A model generated the notes under the pieces. That model did no database searches. It was not told the DNA's origin and worked only from the letters and a program-made list of their open reading frames with translations. Source: an uncultured Bacilli bacterium (GTDB taxonomy: Bacteria; Bacillota_I; Bacilli_A; RF39; UBA660). Taken from it: a DNA stretch of 17,274 nucleotides. Every line of letters starts with the position of its first letter. The stretch's first letter is position 1. A program made the position numbers and the translations under genes. Positions 14,776-17,274 of this stretch are shown piece after piece. The stretch lies in NCBI GenBank assembly GCA_944332645.1, contig CALVKK010000014.1, positions 1-17,274 on the forward strand, written 5' to 3'.

Positions 14776-15270
14776 ATGAGTGAAATAAGAGCTGTCAGAA
14801 ATTTACGAATTTGTAGTAAGGATTGTCTATGTCTTTATGTTTGTCCAACAGGTGCCACAGATACAGAAACTGGTCAAATTGATTTTGCCAAATGTATTGG
14901 ATGTGGAGCTTGTCGCAAAGCATGCCCATCTGGAGCTATTTCCATGGTTCCATACCAATATCCTAAGCAACAAGATAAAGATGAATTAGTGGTTAAAAAG
15001 TTAAATAGAATAATTAAAAGCAAAGTGGAACAAGAACAACTTGCTAGTTATATTTATAGCAATAGTAAGGATGATAAACAAAAAAAATTAGCGAAAGCTA
15101 TTATTCGGTCTAATCGGTTAATGGCAGAAGATTTATATCGTGAAGCTGGTTTTATGTTACCACAAAGTAAGAATACAAAAGAGTTTTTAGAAAAGTTGTT
15201 AAAAAGTAATAATGGTCTACAAGAAGATATAAAAAAACTAATACAATTATTAGAATTTGAAAATAACTAA
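14776..15270 (+). CDS. Two-cluster [4Fe-4S] ferredoxin-type protein with helical C-terminal domain
   Basis: An iron-sulfur electron carrier of 164 residues. The ATG at 14776 is preferred because GAGGTG lies six bases upstream; an in-frame GTG at 14767 is inside that site. Cluster-binding cysteines are Cys13, Cys17, Cys19 and Cys23, followed by Pro, and Cys40, Cys43, Cys46 and Cys50, followed by Pro. The second set is the classical CxxCxxCxxxCP; the first is unusual, CxxxCxCxxxCP. Residues about 70-164 form a charged helical domain with the segment SNRLMAEDLYREAGFMLPQS (116-135, total twenty residues), of unknown function. It directly follows the rubredoxin fusion gene and presumably exchanges electrons with it. 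No signal peptide is present. The ferredoxin nature is secure; the physiological donor and acceptor are unknown. Confidence 0.88.
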   Translation: MSEIRAVRNLRICSKDCLCLYVCPTGATDTETGQIDFAKCIGCGACRKACPSGAISMVPYQYPKQQDKDELVVKKLNRIIKSKVEQEQLASYIYSNSKDDKQKKLAKAIIRSNRLMAEDLYREAGFMLPQSKNTKEFLEKLLKSNNGLQEDIKKLIQLLEFENN

Positions 15271-15301
15271 AAGAGAAAGCATAATTTCTCTTTTAGTTTT
15301 T
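15265..15301. terminator. Strong bidirectional terminator between ferredoxin gene and ABC permease gene
   Basis: A perfect 14-base-pair stem pairs 15265-15278 with 15285-15298 around a 6-base loop, with T residues to 15301. The 5' arm contains the ferredoxin stop codon and the 3' arm contains the stop codon of the minus-strand permease. On the minus strand the stem is followed by a T-rich tail, so it can serve both genes. Confidence 0.85.
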
Positions 15302-16081
15302 AATTAACTTTTTTTCGATATAAAGAACTAAACTGTACATAATCGCTGCTACAATACATAAAATTATTGTTCCTGTTATAACTAAGTCAAGATTAAATAC
15401 TTGGGAACCATACATAATTAAATAGCCAATACCCTCTTTTGAAACTAAAAATTCTCCCATGATAACACCAATCAAGGACATACTTATATTTACTTTGAAA
15501 CAACTGATAATATTTGAAAGTGTTCCTGGTAAAATTAATTTAAAGTAGATTTGACTTTTGGTCGCTTTAAATGTTTGCATAAGTTTAATTTTTATTGGAT
15601 CAATGGTAATGAATCCTTGATAAACATTAATAATGGTAATAATAGTTGAAATTAACAAAGCCATCATGATAATCGATTGCATACCAGCTCCGACCCAGAT
15701 AATTAAAATAGGTCCTAGTGCTACTTTGGGCAAACTGTTTAAAACAGTTAAATAAGGGTCAATTACTTTAGCTAAGAATTTATTCCACCACATAATACTA
15801 GCAATTAATATTCCAATTAAAGTTCCTAAAATAAAACTTATCAAAGTTTCCCAAATAGTTATTAGAATATGATTATATAAATCACCAGTCATATGAAGGT
15901 TAATAATGGTATTAAATACATTAATTGGTGAGGAAAATATAAAAGAGTTAATTATTTTGTGATTTGATAAAAGCTGCCAAATAATTAAAAATATTATTAG
16001 AATTAAAATCTGAGTTAATTTGATAAAGAAATTTCTTAGTTTGATTTTTTTTAAATAATTTTTATGTTCTAAACTATACAT
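15293..16081 (-). CDS. ABC importer permease, nitrate/sulfonate/taurine/thiamine-precursor (SsuC/TauC/ThiX) type
   Basis: The membrane-spanning subunit of an ABC importer, 262 residues with about six hydrophobic segments, the first at about 22-38. Family features are the segment DPYLTVLNSLPKVALGPIL at 108-126 followed by IIWVGAG, and the cytoplasmic coupling (EAA-type) loop around MQTFKATKSQIYFKLILPG at 168-186, which contacts the ATPase. It is the last gene of the operon and overlaps the ATPase gene by eight bases. The ribosome binding site is weak (GGAAAGAGA), so translation coupling is likely. The substrate cannot be read from this sequence; thiamine pyrimidine precursors, sulfonates and riboflavin-type compounds are all handled by close relatives. 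Confidence 0.92.
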   Translation of the reverse strand: MYSLEHKNYLKKIKLRNFFIKLTQILILIIFLIIWQLLSNHKIINSFIFSSPINVFNTIINLHMTGDLYNHILITIWETLISFILGTLIGILIASIMWWNKFLAKVIDPYLTVLNSLPKVALGPILIIWVGAGMQSIIMMALLISTIITIINVYQGFITIDPIKIKLMQTFKATKSQIYFKLILPGTLSNIISCFKVNISMSLIGVIMGEFLVSKEGIGYLIMYGSQVFNLDLVITGTIILCIVAAIMYSLVLYIEKKLIKN

Positions 16082-16817
16082 GATCGATCTCTTTCCATAT
16101 TAGATCATAATAATAAGAAAACTCTTTAGCCTTGCGATTATTAATAGGAGTACTTTTATCGGTTAATTTAACTTCAATAATTTTTTTAATTTTACTAGGT
16201 CGCTTCGATAGTATAATTATTTTATCTGCCATACTGATTGCTTCAGCTATGTCGTGGGTAACCATAATAGCAGATTTTTTTTCATTTTTTATTATTTGAT
16301 AAACATCATCAGAAACCGATAATCTAGTTTGATAGTCAAGTGCAGAAAATGGTTCATCCATCAAAAGTAGGTCTGGATTAGTGGCTAAAGTTCTAATTAA
16401 GGCAACTCTTTGTCTCATTCCACCAGATAGAGTGTTAGGATAATTGTTAGTAAAGTCCTTAAGGCCATAGGTGTTTAATAGATCTAAGACATATTGTTTT
16501 GATGCCTTATTTAAGTTTTTATTTATTTCTAAACCTAATAAGCAATTATCTAAAACAGTTTTCCAGTTAAATAATGCATCTTGTTGCAACATATAACCTA
16601 TTTTGGTGTCTTTTGCCAAAATAATCTCGCCTTTTGATTTGGTATCTAATCCTGCTAAAATATTTAAAATTGTACTTTTACCACATCCGCTTGGTCCAAC
16701 TATTGCAATAAATTCACCATTTGTTAAGTCAAATGAAAAATTATCAACGGCTAAAGTTTCTGTATTTTTAGTGTGATAATTTTTGCTTAAATCTTTAATT
16801 TTTAATAGTTTATTCAT
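16074..16817 (-). CDS. ABC importer ATP-binding protein (SsuB/TauB/ThiZ type)
   Basis: The ATPase that drives the importer, 247 residues. The Walker A motif GPSGCGKST is at 41-49, the Q-loop Gln79 is in MLQQD, the signature LSGGMRQR at 130-137, the Walker B LLMDEP ends at 156, and the switch His188 is in MVTHD. The LFNWKTVLDN segment at 82-91 after the Q-loop is characteristic of the nitrate/sulfonate/taurine subfamily. The ATG overlaps the end of the binding-protein gene (ATGAATAA shares eight bases with its TAA stop), and no Shine-Dalgarno sequence is visible before it, so re-initiation by ribosomes finishing the upstream gene is the likely mode. Confidence 0.95.
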   Translation of the reverse strand: MNKLLKIKDLSKNYHTKNTETLAVDNFSFDLTNGEFIAIVGPSGCGKSTILNILAGLDTKSKGEIILAKDTKIGYMLQQDALFNWKTVLDNCLLGLEINKNLNKASKQYVLDLLNTYGLKDFTNNYPNTLSGGMRQRVALIRTLATNPDLLLMDEPFSALDYQTRLSVSDDVYQIIKNEKKSAIMVTHDIAEAISMADKIIILSKRPSKIKKIIEVKLTDKSTPINNRKAKEFSYYYDLIWKEIDHV

Positions 16818-17274
16818 TTTTTGAATATGTATTATCGACTAATTTATCATACGGTGCACGAGTATCTAATTGTCCAGCATTTTCAGCTATTTCTTGAATG
16901 TGATTAAAGTTTTCTTCAGTTATGTAAGTAGTAGTAAACCATGAATCAATGTCTTTATATCTTTGGATAATTGTTTCCAAGTCATCTCTTGAGGTATCAG
17001 GGAAATAATCTAAGATTATATCAGCAATATCACTCGCGGTGTGATTATGGACATAATCTAGCCCTTTTTGAATAGCTTTAGTAAATCCTTCAATTACATC
17101 TTTATTAGCTTCCAAATAGCTTTTTTTAGTGTTGTAAGAAGTGTAAGGAACAACGCCACCTAATTCTCCCAATGAAGCGACGACATAACCATATCCTTGT
17201 TTTTCCAGTTGTAAGGCATTTGGTTCAAATAAAGAAACAAAATCGCCATTACCTCCTATGAACGCTCCAGACAT
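16810..17274 (-). CDS. ABC importer substrate-binding protein (NMT1/THI5-like), C-terminal part
   Basis: The C-terminal 154 residues of a periplasmic-type binding protein; the gene runs off the right edge of the window, so its signal peptide, start and promoter are not visible. The fragment shows features of the NMT1/THI5-like group: GDFVSLFEPNALQLEKQGYGYVV near residues 11-33 (a domain-closing region with the EP pair), then GVVPYTSY, and a helical run with FTKAIQKGLDYVHNH near 64-78 and DIILDYFPD near 84-92. As the first of three genes followed by ATPase and permease, it captures the substrate outside the membrane, probably as a lipoprotein. The ligand-defining N-terminal half is absent, so specificity is undetermined. 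Confidence 0.85.
   Translation of the reverse strand: MSGAFIGGNGDFVSLFEPNALQLEKQGYGYVVASLGELGGVVPYTSYNTKKSYLEANKDVIEGFTKAIQKGLDYVHNHTASDIADIILDYFPDTSRDDLETIIQRYKDIDSWFTTTYITEENFNHIQEIAENAGQLDTRAPYDKLVDNTYSKNE

Noticed and set aside
15271..15300. Long inverted repeat considered as a mobile element end or attachment site
   Set aside because: It is a perfect hairpin with T-tails at the junction of two convergent genes, fully explained as a terminator.

Overview
This 17.3 kb window comes from a very AT-rich, anaerobic, endospore-forming member of the Bacillota (Firmicutes). The lineage evidence is a Gram-positive type PolC, Shine-Dalgarno sites of the AGGTGA/GAGGTG kind before most genes, and many short intrinsic terminators. 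Spore formation is shown by a complete GerA-type germinant receptor operon and a cysteine-rich CotY/CotZ/ExsY-type coat protein. Rubredoxin and ferredoxin proteins suggest an anaerobic life. TGA serves as a stop codon in several genes (gerKA, gerKC, patatin, the 412-residue protein), so this is the standard code and not the Mycoplasma code. The species cannot be named; an uncultured gut-type Bacilli or Clostridia lineage would fit.

Layout, left to right. (1) 1-1331: the C-terminal third of polC, with a terminator folded into its stop codon, then a small unknown gene with its own promoter. (2) 1333-1779, minus: the spore coat gene, ending against a shared bidirectional terminator. (3) 1938-6218, plus: a membrane-anchored unknown protein, a patatin-like phospholipase, trpS (with a cysteine set suggesting a [4Fe-4S] cluster), and a DUF368/PopT-type membrane protein. 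The first three are tightly packed; the fourth follows a terminator. (4) 6219-9906, minus: a gerKA-gerKC-gerKB operon with 4-base overlaps. (5) 9991-10422, plus: a small unknown protein with a possible Cys-His-Asp catalytic triad, diverging from the ger operon. (6) 10487-13048, plus: a P2B-like Ca2+-ATPase. (7) 13101-14039, minus: UV damage endonuclease uvsE. (8) 14142-15270, plus: a two-gene redox unit, a rubredoxin/degenerate-rubrerythrin/rubredoxin fusion and a two-cluster ferredoxin. (9) 15293-17274, minus: an ABC importer of the nitrate/sulfonate/thiamine-precursor type, with the binding-protein gene cut by the window end.

The main point of interest is the 84-base gap between gerKA and the small gene at 9991. 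It contains two divergent, interlocked matches to the forespore sigma-G promoter pattern, the -35 of each overlapping the -10 of the other. If real, the small triad protein is a forespore-made protein co-timed with the germinant receptor, and so a candidate new spore or germination factor. A weaker sigma-G-like site precedes uvsE, which fits a role in repairing spore DNA. The redox pair 14142-15270 is a second candidate for an uncharacterised system. No tRNA, rRNA, CRISPR array, insertion sequence or phage gene was seen, and no gene-free stretch exceeds 150 bases.
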